Assembly: GCA_944378105.1 (NCBI GenBank) | Contig: CALWGC010000030.1 | Coordinates: forward strand, 1 to 64,000 | Direction: 5' to 3' | Length of the DNA: 64,000 nucleotides | From: an uncultured Clostridia bacterium | Lineage (GTDB): Bacteria > Bacillota > Clostridia > Lachnospirales > Anaerotignaceae | Shown: positions 10,692 to 18,436 of the stretch, piece after piece | Position numbering within the stretch: position 1 is the stretch's first letter | Layout of the letters: the number at the start of each line of letters is the position of its first letter | Program-made: the position numbers and the translations under genes | The notes under the pieces: model-generated | Seen by the model: the letters and a program-made list of their open reading frames with translations, nothing else | Database searches by the model: none | What the model was told of the DNA's origin: nothing

Positions 10692-11462
10692 ATGGAGGTA
10701 TATGGCCAATTTGCTTCGGTATACGATTTGTTTATGAACGAAGTGGATTATGACGCCTGGGCCAAGCAGGCAGAAAAATTATGGCAAAGGGCCGGGTTTC
10801 GGCCCAAACGGCTGTTGGAAATGGGCTGTGGTACGGGAAACATTACCCTGCCTTTGGCCCAAAAGGGATACGAAATGACGGGCGTGGACCTTTCGGAAGA
10901 GATGTTGACGCAGGCAGAGGAAAAGGCCAAGAAGGCAGGGCTTTCGGTGGACTTTTATTGCCAGGACATGTGTGAGATGGACGTGCCGGTGGAGGCCGAC
11001 GGGGTGCTTTGCCTTTGTGATGGGCTCAATTATTTGACGGAGCCAGAAGAGGTGCAGGAAGCCTTTTTTGCGGCGGCAGAACACCTCAAAGACGGCGGTT
11101 TTTTTCTCTTTGATTTGAACACGGCCCAAAAGTTTCGCCAAATGCTGGGGAACAAAACGTATACCCAGCTGGAGGACGCAGCAGCCTATATTTGGGAAAA
11201 CGACTTTGATGAAGAAACCCAGATCAATACCTATGACGTGACTTTTTTTGTAAAGAAAGAAAATGGGCTTTATGAGCGGGTGGAAGAAATCCACCAGGAG
11301 AAGGCCTATGACTTATTTGTGATTGAAATTATGCTGCAAAATGCGGGATTTCGACTGCTATCGGTGACGGACGACCAGACGGATGAACCAGGGAGCGACG
11401 AAAGCTTCCGCTGGACCATTTTGGCAGCAAAAGAAGAATGGGAGGACGAAGGCGATGAGTGA
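10692..11462 (+). CDS. class I SAM-dependent methyltransferase
   Basis: A 256-residue soluble methyltransferase. The SAM-binding motif I is LLEMGCGTGN (about residues 38-47), followed by GVDLSEEML and the acidic loop CQDMCEMDV. This is a Rossmann-fold Methyltransf_25/11 type close to the YqeM group of Bacillota. The substrate is not evident. ATG 10692 follows GAAAGGAGCGG; the upstream frame back to 10593 overlaps the dnaJ terminator and is not used. Its last bases overlap the hslO start by 8 nt (11455-11462), indicating translational coupling with the redox chaperone. Confidence 0.85.
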   Translation: MEVYGQFASVYDLFMNEVDYDAWAKQAEKLWQRAGFRPKRLLEMGCGTGNITLPLAQKGYEMTGVDLSEEMLTQAEEKAKKAGLSVDFYCQDMCEMDVPVEADGVLCLCDGLNYLTEPEEVQEAFFAAAEHLKDGGFFLFDLNTAQKFRQMLGNKTYTQLEDAAAYIWENDFDEETQINTYDVTFFVKKENGLYERVEEIHQEKAYDLFVIEIMLQNAGFRLLSVTDDQTDEPGSDESFRWTILAAKEEWEDEGDE

Positions 11463-12339
11463 CAGAATCATCCGTGCCACAGCGGCCCACGGCGCCATCC
11501 GTGCCTTTGTGGCAGAAAGCAAAGAAACAGTGGAAACAGCCAGAAAATTGCACCAATTAAGCCCGGTGGCTACGGCGGCCTTGGGGCGGCTTTTGGTGGC
11601 TACGGCCATACTGGGTTGCGATTTGAAAAACGAAACGGATTTGGTGACGCTGCAAATCAAAGGCGATGGCCCGCTGCAAGGGCTTTTGGCCACCAGCGAT
11701 AGCCATAGCCGGGTGAAGGGCTATGCCTTTTGTCCCGATGTGGCATTGATGGAACAATATAAAGGAAAGCTGGATATTGGCCGGGCCGTGGGCAAAGGCA
11801 CCTTAACGCTGATCAAAGACATTGGGTTAAAGGAACCTTATGCCGGACAAATCCCCCTCATCAGTGGCGAAATTGCAGAGGATTTGACGTACTACTTTGC
11901 TAAAAGCGAGCAAACGCCATCGGCCGTTGGGCTGGGCGTTTTGGTGGATACCGATGAAAGCGTGCGCCAGGCCGGCGGGTTTTTGGTACAGCTGATGCCC
12001 GATGCGCCAGAAGAGGTGGTAAATCGACTGGAAGAAAACATTGCCCATTTGCCTTATATCACCGATCTGATGGACATGGGAAAAACGGCAGAGGAAATCC
12101 TTGCCATGATTTTGGAAGGATTGGAAGTGGAAGTCAATGATACGGTGCCTATGAGCTGGTACTGCAACTGTTCCAAAGAACGGGTGACAAAGGCATTGAT
12201 TAGTTTGGGAAAAGAGGAACTGGGCCGGTTGATCGAAGAAGATGGCAAGGCAGAGTTGAAATGCCATTTTTGTAACCAAACCTATTTCTTTTCCAAAGAA
12301 GAATTGGAATCCATTTTGGAAGAAGCACAAAAAAAATAG
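11455..12339 (+). CDS. hslO: redox-regulated chaperone Hsp33
   Basis: A 294-residue Hsp33 homologue, a holdase activated when its zinc-bound cysteines oxidise. The C-terminal redox switch is visible as CNC (in SWYCNCSKERV) and CHFC (in KCHFCNQTYFF), the CxC...CxxC pattern. The N-terminal domain starts with RIIRATAAHGAIRAFV, typical of the family. The start is ATG 11455, inside the end of the preceding methyltransferase gene; the frame upstream of it belongs to that gene. In an anaerobe Hsp33 would protect against oxidative unfolding, and it lies close to the DnaK operon that refolds its clients. A terminator follows at 12373-12421. Confidence 0.95.
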   Translation: MSDRIIRATAAHGAIRAFVAESKETVETARKLHQLSPVATAALGRLLVATAILGCDLKNETDLVTLQIKGDGPLQGLLATSDSHSRVKGYAFCPDVALMEQYKGKLDIGRAVGKGTLTLIKDIGLKEPYAGQIPLISGEIAEDLTYYFAKSEQTPSAVGLGVLVDTDESVRQAGGFLVQLMPDAPEEVVNRLEENIAHLPYITDLMDMGKTAEEILAMILEGLEVEVNDTVPMSWYCNCSKERVTKALISLGKEELGRLIEEDGKAELKCHFCNQTYFFSKEELESILEEAQKK

Positions 12340-12372
12340 ATCGACGCAAAAGAGTTTCATAGGCACCCAATG

Positions 12373-12421
12373 AAACAGCCTCTTACCGTTTTCGATGGAA
12401 AATGGCAGAAGGCTGTTTTTT
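12373..12421 (+). terminator. terminator after hslO
   Basis: ACAGCC (12375-12380) pairs with GGCTGT (12411-12416), with an inner stem (CCGTTTTC and GAAAATGG) and a T6 run. On the opposite strand it also lies just after the hcp stop codon and may help end that unit. Confidence 0.75.
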
Positions 12422-12431
12422 ATAGTGGGGA

Positions 12432-14021
12432 TTATTTTGTTTCGCCCAAAATGGCTTTCAGGTCTTCTTCTGGGGTGGAAATGGGGTGTAGGCCAAACTG
12501 ATCCACTAAGACTTGCAGTACACCGGGGGAGACAAAGGCCGGCAGGGTGGGGCCAAGGTAGATATTTTTGATCCCCAAATGGAGCAGCGTCAGCAAAATG
12601 CAAACGGCCTTTTGTTCGTACCAAGACAGCACCAGTGTCAGCGGTAAGTCGTTGACGGAGCAGTCAAAGGCGTCGGCCAAGGCCAGCGCCACCCGGATGG
12701 CACTATAGGCATCGTTACACTGGCCCATATCCATCAGACGGGGCAGGCCGCAGATGGTGCCAAGGTCCAAGTCGTTAAAGCGGTATTTGCCGCAGGCCAG
12801 GGTCAAAATGACGGTGTCCGATGGGGTTTGTTTGACAAAATCGGTGTAATAGTTGCGTCCCGGGCGGGCACCATCACAACCGCCCACCAGGAAGAAGTGG
12901 CGGATGGCGCCGCTTTTGACTGCATCCACCACGGTGCCGGCCACAGAAAGCACCGTGCCATGGCCAAAGCCGGTGGTGGTTTTGGTGCCGCCGTTGATGC
13001 CTGTGCCGCCCTTTGCTTCTGGGTAGCCGCCCAGTTCCAGGGCTTTTTCGATGACAGGCGTAAAATCTTTTTTCTCATCGATGTGCACCATTTGCGGATA
13101 CGCCACAACGCCTGTGGTAAAGACGCGGTCGGCATAGCTTTCTTTGACCGGCATCAGACAGTTGGTGGTAAACAAAATGGCGCCGGGGAGGTAGGCAAAT
13201 TCCTTTTGCTGGTTTTGCCAAGCAGTGCCAAAATTGCCTTTTAAATGGGGGTAGGCTTTCAATTTTGGGTAAGCATGGGCCGGGAGCATTTCTCCATGGG
13301 TATAGACGGCAATGCCTTTGCCTTGGGTTTGGATGAGCAGTTGCTCCAGGTCGTGGAGGTCGTGGCCGGTAACCACAATGAAGGGTCCAGGTTCCACGGT
13401 GAAGGAAACTTCGGTGGGCTCTGGGGTGCCATAGGCGCCGGTGTTGGCCTCATCCAATAGCGCCATACAGCGTAAGTTTACTTCGCCTGTTTTCATCACC
13501 AGCGAAAGCAGTTTTTCAGCCGGCGTATCTTCGCCCAAGAAAAAGAGGGCTTCCAAGAAAAACTGGTCCACCTGTTCGTCATGGCGCCCCAGCTGGGCCG
13601 CATGGGAGGCATAGGCTGCCATACCGCGGATGCCAAAGAGAATCAAAGATTTTAAAGAGCGAATGTCTTCCGGGGCCTGCCAGATGGTTTGCATGTCAAA
13701 GGAAGCGCCAGAGGGACAAGGGGTTTCACAGCCGGCGCAGCCATTGGCATAGATCTCTTTTTCGGCTTTGACTTCTGCAATCATTTGTTCCAGCACATCG
13801 TTATGGAAATTGACGTTGGTGACGGTGGTAAAGAGGGCGCGGACGGTTAAATCGACAGTGTGAGGGGTGGCCTTTTGACCATTTGCGGCATGGGCCAGGT
13901 CGATTAAGCTTGCCGTCAGGCGGTCTTGCAAGTCGGCGGTGATGGCCGTTTTACCGCAGACACCGGCATTTTTGGTGCAGCCGGTACAACCGGCCGTTTG
14001 CTCACATTGAAAACAAAACAT
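12432..14021 (-). CDS. hcp: hydroxylamine reductase / hybrid-cluster protein
   Basis: A 529-residue Hcp, which carries one cubane and one hybrid Fe-S-O cluster and acts in nitrosative stress (NO or hydroxylamine reduction). The N-terminus has the cubane cysteines C3, C6, C15 and C22 in the close-spaced pattern found in anaerobes. Hybrid-cluster ligands are visible in GGCDGARPGR, LACGKYRFND and MGQCNDAYSA. Length is near that of the class I (Desulfovibrio-type) enzymes. It lies 30 bases after a cupin gene on the same strand and divergent from a Crp/Fnr regulator, which is the likely controller. A clear AAAGGAGT site precedes ATG 14021 on the minus strand. Confidence 0.96.
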   Translation of the reverse strand: MFCFQCEQTAGCTGCTKNAGVCGKTAITADLQDRLTASLIDLAHAANGQKATPHTVDLTVRALFTTVTNVNFHNDVLEQMIAEVKAEKEIYANGCAGCETPCPSGASFDMQTIWQAPEDIRSLKSLILFGIRGMAAYASHAAQLGRHDEQVDQFFLEALFFLGEDTPAEKLLSLVMKTGEVNLRCMALLDEANTGAYGTPEPTEVSFTVEPGPFIVVTGHDLHDLEQLLIQTQGKGIAVYTHGEMLPAHAYPKLKAYPHLKGNFGTAWQNQQKEFAYLPGAILFTTNCLMPVKESYADRVFTTGVVAYPQMVHIDEKKDFTPVIEKALELGGYPEAKGGTGINGGTKTTTGFGHGTVLSVAGTVVDAVKSGAIRHFFLVGGCDGARPGRNYYTDFVKQTPSDTVILTLACGKYRFNDLDLGTICGLPRLMDMGQCNDAYSAIRVALALADAFDCSVNDLPLTLVLSWYEQKAVCILLTLLHLGIKNIYLGPTLPAFVSPGVLQVLVDQFGLHPISTPEEDLKAILGETK

Positions 14022-14051
14022 ATCGATACTCCTTTCTTTTTTGAGGGAATG

Positions 14052-14375
14052 TTAAAAGACAACCAGCAGCATCATTTTCATGGCCGTTTCGGCAAAAACG
14101 GCATGGGGTTTTTGGGCTGGCATGAGAATGGTTTGGCCTTCGGAAAGGACAAAGGGTGTGTTGTCGATGGTGATGCGAGCCGTTCCGGAAAGGATGGTCA
14201 CAAGGGCATCTCCTTCGGAGCGGTGGGTACTGATTTCTTCGTTGACATCGAAGGAAAACAGTGTCAGGCTGAGGGCTTCGTTTTGGGACAAGGTTTTGCT
14301 CACCACTTGTCCTTCTTGTACGGAAATTTCGTCTTTCAGTTGTAAAATTGTTTCTGACTGGATATGCTTGAGCAT
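14052..14375 (-). CDS. cupin domain protein
   Basis: A 107-residue single-domain cupin with a conserved beta-barrel pattern. Motif 1 is around STHRSEGDALVTILSG and motif 2 around LSEGQTILMPAQKPHAV. Metal ligands His/Glu in the first motif and His in the second can be seen. The function is unknown; small cupins of this type often accompany hcp in Clostridia, which supports a role in redox or nitrosative stress. It is first in a two-gene unit with hcp, with an AAAGGAG site upstream, and faces a Crp/Fnr gene across a 92-base gap that holds a 12-base palindrome. Confidence 0.88.
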   Translation of the reverse strand: MLKHIQSETILQLKDEISVQEGQVVSKTLSQNEALSLTLFSFDVNEEISTHRSEGDALVTILSGTARITIDNTPFVLSEGQTILMPAQKPHAVFAETAMKMMLLVVF

Positions 14376-14415
14376 AGAGAAAACTCCTTTCTGTGCTTGC
14401 GTCTTCTCCCATAGT

Positions 14416-14427
14416 ATAGTATACTAT
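14416..14427. promoter_or_regulatory. palindrome in the cupin-hcp / Crp divergent promoter region
   Basis: ATAGTATACTAT is a perfect 12-base palindrome in the middle of the 92-base intergenic region. TATAGT/TATACT-type -10 boxes can be drawn on both strands, so the palindrome may be a shared promoter core, a regulator site, or both. A weaker GTTG-N6-CAAC repeat lies just downstream. Confidence 0.5.
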
Positions 14428-14467
14428 TTCCCAGAAATCTGTTGTTATTCCAACGAAAGGAGAAATC

Positions 14468-15142
14468 ATGGACTATCTTGCCTTGTGCCGCAATAGCCGT
14501 CTGTTTTTGGGCATATCGCCCCAGGAAGTTTCCACGATGCTGCAATGTCTTTCGGCCAAGGAGAAGACTTACCCCAAGGGCAGTTTTTTGTTCCAGGCCG
14601 GAGAGGCCCAAAGCCAGATGGGGTTGGTGCTTTCGGGACGGGTGCACATTGTCAAAGAGGATTTTTGGGGCGGCAGAACCATATTGGCCGAGGCCGTGTG
14701 CGGCCAGGTGTTTGGGGAGGCCTATGCTTGTACGAAACAACCACTGGAAGTCAGTGTGGAGGCCATGGAGGAGAGCACGGTTTTGTTTTTGGATGTGGGG
14801 CGGGTGCTCCATGTTTGCCATTCCTCCTGTGCGTTTCATGGTCGCTTGATTCAAAATTTACTGTCGCTTTTGGCCCAGAAAAATTTGCTTTTGACCAAAA
14901 AAGTGGAGCATATGGCAAAACGTACCACAAGAGAAAAGCTGCTTTCCTATCTTTCTTCCCAGGCCCAGTTGGCAGAAAGCAATGTCTTTACGATTCCGTT
15001 TAACCGTCAACAGTTGGCCGATTACTTGGCCGTGGAACGCAGCGCCATGTCGGCGGAGTTAAGCAAATTGAGGAAAGATGGATGGTTGGATTATCAAAAG
15101 AATACGTTTCGGTTACTGAAATGGAAGGAAACCAGTCTGTGA
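14468..15142 (+). CDS. Crp/Fnr family transcriptional regulator
   Basis: A 224-residue regulator. It has an N-terminal cyclic-nucleotide-binding-like beta-barrel (about residues 10-125, with YPKGSFLFQAGEAQSQMGLVLSG) and a C-terminal helix-turn-helix (about 165-215, PFNRQQLADYLAVERSAMSAEL). Six cysteines (residues 7, 27, 78, 88, 117, 121) lie in the sensor half, but they do not form the classic FNR N-terminal cluster motif. ATG 14468 follows AAAGGAG. It is divergent from the cupin-hcp pair, the usual position of an HcpR-like activator of NO response. The effector is inferred, not visible. Its stop codon lies within a terminator stem. Confidence 0.88.
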   Translation: MDYLALCRNSRLFLGISPQEVSTMLQCLSAKEKTYPKGSFLFQAGEAQSQMGLVLSGRVHIVKEDFWGGRTILAEAVCGQVFGEAYACTKQPLEVSVEAMEESTVLFLDVGRVLHVCHSSCAFHGRLIQNLLSLLAQKNLLLTKKVEHMAKRTTREKLLSYLSSQAQLAESNVFTIPFNRQQLADYLAVERSAMSAELSKLRKDGWLDYQKNTFRLLKWKETSL

Positions 15143-15167
15143 TAAAAAAGTCACAGGCTGTTTTTTT
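15133..15167 (+). terminator. terminator overlapping the Crp/Fnr stop codon
   Basis: CAGTCTGTGA (15133-15142) pairs with TCACAGGCTG (15151-15160), followed by T7. The left arm includes the stop codon. Confidence 0.8.
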
Positions 15168-15284
15168 GGTTTAAGAAAACAAAAGGTAGGATTGGTTTCA
15201 TTTCTGCATGTGTTTGTAACAGCAGCGTTTAAGTTCTTTTGTTGGTATCAGACAGAGAAAAAGGGAAGGCCATTTTAAAGCCAG

Positions 15285-15312
15285 AAAAAGGCCTCTGGCT
15301 GCGCCAGAGACC
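15285..15312 (-). terminator. terminator of the MATE gene
   Basis: On the minus strand a 10-bp stem (15303-15312 with 15290-15299; core TCTGGC and GCCAGA, loop of 3) is followed by a T5 run (AAAAA at 15285-15289 on the plus strand). It lies 40 bases after the MATE stop codon. Confidence 0.8.
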
Positions 15313-15352
15313 TGGAAATGGTTTTTTATGAACCGAAGAAACAGAAGGTGTT

Positions 15353-16669
15353 TTACAGCCGAATATTCTGCCAATGACCTTTCCGGAAGCGATAGAGTAA
15401 CAGCAGACCGCGGACAATCAAGTCCAAAGAATAAGCAGTCCAAGCACCGATTAAGCCAAACCCAAGCACGACGGCAAAGACGAAGCCCAAACCGGTACGC
15501 AGTCCCCAAACCCCGATGAAGGTGACATACATAGGAAATTCCGTATCGCCAGCCCCCTGCAGGGAGTTGGTCATTACCTGTACCAAAGCAGAAAATGGTT
15601 GCACGATACCGATCAGGTGTAATACCTGGACCACATAGTCTTGTACTTCCACCGTGTCGGTGAACAAAGCCGCCAGGGGCCTTGCAAAAATGAACATACA
15701 AGCGCCCAAACCGCCCATGATTAAGGCACAGATGATATAAGAAAGGGTTACCTCTTCTTTTGCTTGTTTGATGTCGTTTTCGCCCAAGGAAACGCCAACC
15801 AAGGTACAGACGGCCAAACCAAAGCCTAGGGCCGGGGTATAAGAAAAGTTTTCAATGTTGCTGGCAATGTTATGGGCCACATAAGCGGTGGTGCCTAAAT
15901 GGATCACCATGGCGTTATAAACCAGCTGGCCAATCCGCATGATCAGTTTTTCAATTCCGGCGGGGATCCCTACCCGCAAGATGGTTTTGATTTCCAATCT
16001 GGTGATGTGGCAAGGTTTCAAATTGACGTTTTTATCATGGTGATACAACACTAAGAACAGTAAAACCATGCCGATGAAACGGGACAATGTGGTGGCAAAG
16101 CCCAGGCCCCAAACGCCCATGTCCAGTTTCATAAAGATGGCATTGAGGATGATTTTTAAAATGTTGGTGCCGCCGATGATATACATGGGCAACTTGGTGT
16201 CTTTGATGGCCCGCAAACAGCTGGATAAAATCAACTGCAAACACAAGAACACGCAAGGCACCGACACAATCAAATAGTAAGGCATGGTGATGGGAAGCGT
16301 CGTTTGGTCAGCCCCGGAAACAAGCAAAATGGGTTCTCGAAAGACGGCGCATATGATACCAACAGCCAAACCTAAAATAGTGCCCAATACAATGGAATGC
16401 ATGATGGCCCGGTTGACTTTGTCATAATCGCGGTGGCCAAAACTTCTGGAAATGACGGCAATGCTACCAACCGTAATGGCAGTGAAAAAAGAAATCAATA
16501 CATTCATGATAACATTTGTAACGCCAATGCCAATAATAGCCAGGTTGTCCAGTTGTCCGGCAAAGTAGGTATCTGTAATCCCCAATAATGTCTGCAGCAA
16601 ATTTTCAATGATAATTGGTGTAGCCAAAATGAATATGTTTTTGATATTTGTTACCCTTTTTTCCGTCAT
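15353..16669 (-). CDS. MATE family efflux transporter
   Basis: A 438-residue integral membrane protein with about 12 hydrophobic segments and two MatE repeats. The N-terminal pattern KNIFILATPIIIENLLQTL followed by TDTYFAGQL is typical of the NorM/DinF-like group, which exports drugs or metabolites in exchange for Na+ or H+. Subunit length is normal. The gene is divergent from a TetR regulator, with two inverted repeats in the 201-base gap, so induction by a substrate of the pump is likely. The substrate cannot be read from the sequence. Confidence 0.93.
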   Translation of the reverse strand: MTEKRVTNIKNIFILATPIIIENLLQTLLGITDTYFAGQLDNLAIIGIGVTNVIMNVLISFFTAITVGSIAVISRSFGHRDYDKVNRAIMHSIVLGTILGLAVGIICAVFREPILLVSGADQTTLPITMPYYLIVSVPCVFLCLQLILSSCLRAIKDTKLPMYIIGGTNILKIILNAIFMKLDMGVWGLGFATTLSRFIGMVLLFLVLYHHDKNVNLKPCHITRLEIKTILRVGIPAGIEKLIMRIGQLVYNAMVIHLGTTAYVAHNIASNIENFSYTPALGFGLAVCTLVGVSLGENDIKQAKEEVTLSYIICALIMGGLGACMFIFARPLAALFTDTVEVQDYVVQVLHLIGIVQPFSALVQVMTNSLQGAGDTEFPMYVTFIGVWGLRTGLGFVFAVVLGFGLIGAWTAYSLDLIVRGLLLLYRFRKGHWQNIRL

Positions 16670-16704
16670 AAATCCATCTTCCCCATTTGAATATTTTGTT
16701 TTTT

Positions 16705-16762
16705 ATGGTATGATAAGTACCATAGGTTTTCTTATATTTTGTTCATTTACCTATTATAGGTA
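16705..16762. promoter_or_regulatory. two inverted repeats, candidate TetR operators
   Basis: Site 1 is ATGGTA-N7-TACCAT (16705-16723). Site 2 is TACCTAT-T-ATAGGTA (16748-16762), perfect in both arms. Both carry TACC/GGTA half-sites and lie between the divergent MATE and TetR genes. They are good candidates for the binding sites of the TetR protein encoded at 16871. Confidence 0.65.
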
Positions 16763-16870
16763 GCAAATGTTGTAGTAGCAATAATCAAAAAGAGGTTTTT
16801 GTCAGTTATAGAACAAAATATAAAAAGTGTGCCGTTTTGGATTTTTTAATACAAACAGGGGAGTGGTGGT

Positions 16871-17440
16871 ATGGATCGGAGACAGCAAAAAACACGCGCA
16901 GCAATCTTTGAGGCCCTAAGCCGTTTGCTGGCAGAAAAGAGTTACAGCAATATCAGTGTACAAGAAATTGTGGAGCGGGCAAACATTGGCCGCAGTACGT
17001 TTTATGCCCATTTTGAGACGAAAGATGATTTGTTGCGGGAGTTTTGCAGCGATATGTTCCAACATGTGTTTTCTGACCACTTGATGACGGAAAATACCCA
17101 TGATTTTTCCCATCATGCAGACAATCCCTATGCCGTTTTGACGCATATTTTATATCATTTGCGGGATAGTCAAAAAAACATCACCGGTATTCTGGGATGC
17201 GAAAGCGGAGAACTTTTTTTACAGTATTTTAAACAGCATTTGACGGAGTATTATATCAGTAAGATCATTGCCCAGCAAGGGCACCACCTCCACGGTGTGC
17301 CCGATGCCGTCTTAATCAACCATATTTCTGGCAGTTTCATCAATTTGATCCAATGGTGGATCAAGGGGGGATTGAAAGAAACGCCAGAAGAACTGACGGA
17401 GTATTTTGAAGCGGTGATTCGACCGATTATGGAACAATGA
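16871..17440 (+). CDS. TetR/AcrR family transcriptional regulator
   Basis: A 189-residue repressor. The N-terminal helix-turn-helix is clear (NISVQEIVERANIGRSTFYAHF, about residues 27-48, shown here as NISVQEIV...STFYAHF). The C-terminal ligand-binding half is of the TetR_C_7 / MerR-unrelated type with a long helix and WWIKGG near the end. It begins with RRQQKTRAAIFEAL. A GGGGAGTGG site precedes ATG 16871. It is divergent from the MATE pump and probably represses it. A bidirectional terminator separates it from the ArsR gene on the other strand. Confidence 0.92.
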   Translation: MDRRQQKTRAAIFEALSRLLAEKSYSNISVQEIVERANIGRSTFYAHFETKDDLLREFCSDMFQHVFSDHLMTENTHDFSHHADNPYAVLTHILYHLRDSQKNITGILGCESGELFLQYFKQHLTEYYISKIIAQQGHHLHGVPDAVLINHISGSFINLIQWWIKGGLKETPEELTEYFEAVIRPIMEQ

Positions 17441-17441
17441 A

Positions 17442-17486
17442 AAAAAGCACCCAGTGCCTTTCTAAAACGAAAGGAGGGTGCTTTTT
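17442..17486. terminator. bidirectional terminator between TetR and ArsR genes
   Basis: AAAAAGCACCC (17442-17452) pairs with GGGTGCTTTTT (17476-17486), with an inner stem CCTTTC (17457-17462) and GAAAGG (17469-17474). T-runs exist on both strands, fitting the convergent genes. Confidence 0.85.
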
Positions 17487-17528
17487 GCCTTTTTATAGGT
17501 AATTTTAGATCAGATTTTCAGACATCCC

Positions 17529-17900
17529 TTAACCGGGACAGCTGATATCTGCAATTTGTTCGATGGTACAATGAAGTGAGCGAACCATGTCGGTATCTGC
17601 TGCGCGATAATACATTTCTTTGCCGTCACGGCGAGAAACAATCAGGCCGCTGGATTTTAAGAGACGCAGGTGATGCGAAACGGCCGGACTGGACATTTCA
17701 GTCAGGGCCGCAATGTTGATGACACACTCTTCGCAATGACAAAGCAGCCAAAAAATTTTCAATCGGCTGGGGTCTCCCAGTTGTTTTAATATCCCGGCCA
17801 CTGTATGTATGGTGATACTGTCCGGCATACAGTGAGCAAGACTCAAATCCTCCCCATGATGGTGGGGCAAAACCGGCTCGAATTGTGTTTCATCTGACAT
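17529..17900 (-). CDS. ArsR/SmtB family metal-responsive repressor
   Basis: A 123-residue winged-helix repressor. The recognition region is TEMSSPAVSHHLRLLKSSGL, followed by the wing SRRDGKEMYYRA. Probable metal ligands include a His-rich N-terminus (PHHHGED), CHCEEC in the alpha-3 region (comparable with the ELCVCDL motif of CadC/ArsR) and a Cys-containing C-terminus (ADISCPG). ATG 17900 follows AGGAGG at 17913-17918; an in-frame GTG at 17912 overlaps that site. It is divergent from the HMA protein and P-type ATPase genes, whose promoter region carries a 28-base imperfect palindrome. It is therefore the probable zinc/cadmium/lead sensor for that efflux unit. Confidence 0.9.
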   Translation of the reverse strand: MSDETQFEPVLPHHHGEDLSLAHCMPDSITIHTVAGILKQLGDPSRLKIFWLLCHCEECVINIAALTEMSSPAVSHHLRLLKSSGLIVSRRDGKEMYYRAADTDMVRSLHCTIEQIADISCPG

Positions 17901-18013
17901 AAATAGGCACACCTCCTAAAAAACTCCTTTTGTCCCAATCTAATTCCTTCTATTATATGAAAAAGAATCGAAAATGGCAAGATGAAAAAAAAGAAAAATG
18001 TTTGAAAAAACCA

Positions 18014-18075
18014 TTGACATTTCCGGGGAAATGGGCTATATTATAGCTAACGATTAAACAATTATTAAATCATTA
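18014..18075 (+). promoter_or_regulatory. metal-efflux promoter with candidate ArsR operator
   Basis: TTGACA (18014-18019) and TATATT (18037-18042) are 17 bases apart. The -10 region lies in CTATA-T-TATAG (18036-18046). Immediately after it, 18048-18061 (TAACGATTAAACAA) and 18062-18075 form an inverted repeat matching at 11 of 14 positions per arm. The AT-rich palindrome resembles ArsR/SmtB operators and covers the start of transcription. Confidence 0.75.
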
Positions 18076-18095
18076 AAGAAAGAGGTTGATTGATC

Positions 18096-18314
18096 ATGAA
18101 AAAAAGCTACAAAATCGAAGTGGACTGCGCAAACTGTGCAAACAAAATGGAAGAAGCTACGAAAAAAACGGCTGGTGTAAAAGATGCATCCATCAACTTT
18201 ATGATGCAGAAAATGAGTGTAGAATTTGAAGAAGGTCAGGATCCAAAAGTGGTTATGCCTGAAGTTCTGAAAAACTGCAAAAAAGTAGAAGACGACTGCG
18301 AAATCTTCTTCTAA
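18096..18314 (+). CDS. small heavy-metal-associated (HMA) domain protein
   Basis: A 72-residue stand-alone HMA (ferredoxin-like beta-alpha-beta) domain. The metal site is CANC at residues 10-13 (VDCANCANKMEEA), a variant of the usual GMxCxxC in which Met is replaced by Asp. The end has DDCEIFF with one more Cys. ATG 18096 follows AGAGGTT. It is the first gene of the efflux operon, and the P-type ATPase downstream lacks an N-terminal HMA domain, so this protein probably acts as its detached metal-binding domain or chaperone. The Asp before the first Cys suggests Zn(II), Cd(II) or Pb(II) rather than Cu(I), by comparison with ZntA-type domains. Confidence 0.9.
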   Translation: MKKSYKIEVDCANCANKMEEATKKTAGVKDASINFMMQKMSVEFEEGQDPKVVMPEVLKNCKKVEDDCEIFF

Positions 18315-18336
18315 GAAACAAAAGAAACAAAAAACC

Positions 18337-18357
18337 TGCGCCCCAAACCGGGGCGCA
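18337..18357 (+). other. GC-rich intercistronic hairpin
   Basis: TGCGCCCC (18337-18344) and GGGGCGCA (18350-18357) form a perfect 8-bp stem with a 5-base loop between the HMA and ATPase genes. No T-run follows on the plus strand, so it more likely sets different levels of the two genes (stability or attenuation). On the minus strand a T-run does follow. Confidence 0.7.
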
Positions 18358-18436
18358 AAAATTCGCCGAAAATATGAATGATAAATCATATATTAAATAA
18401 AAACTTCCAATCAAAAGGTAGGGGTGTGAGGATTCG

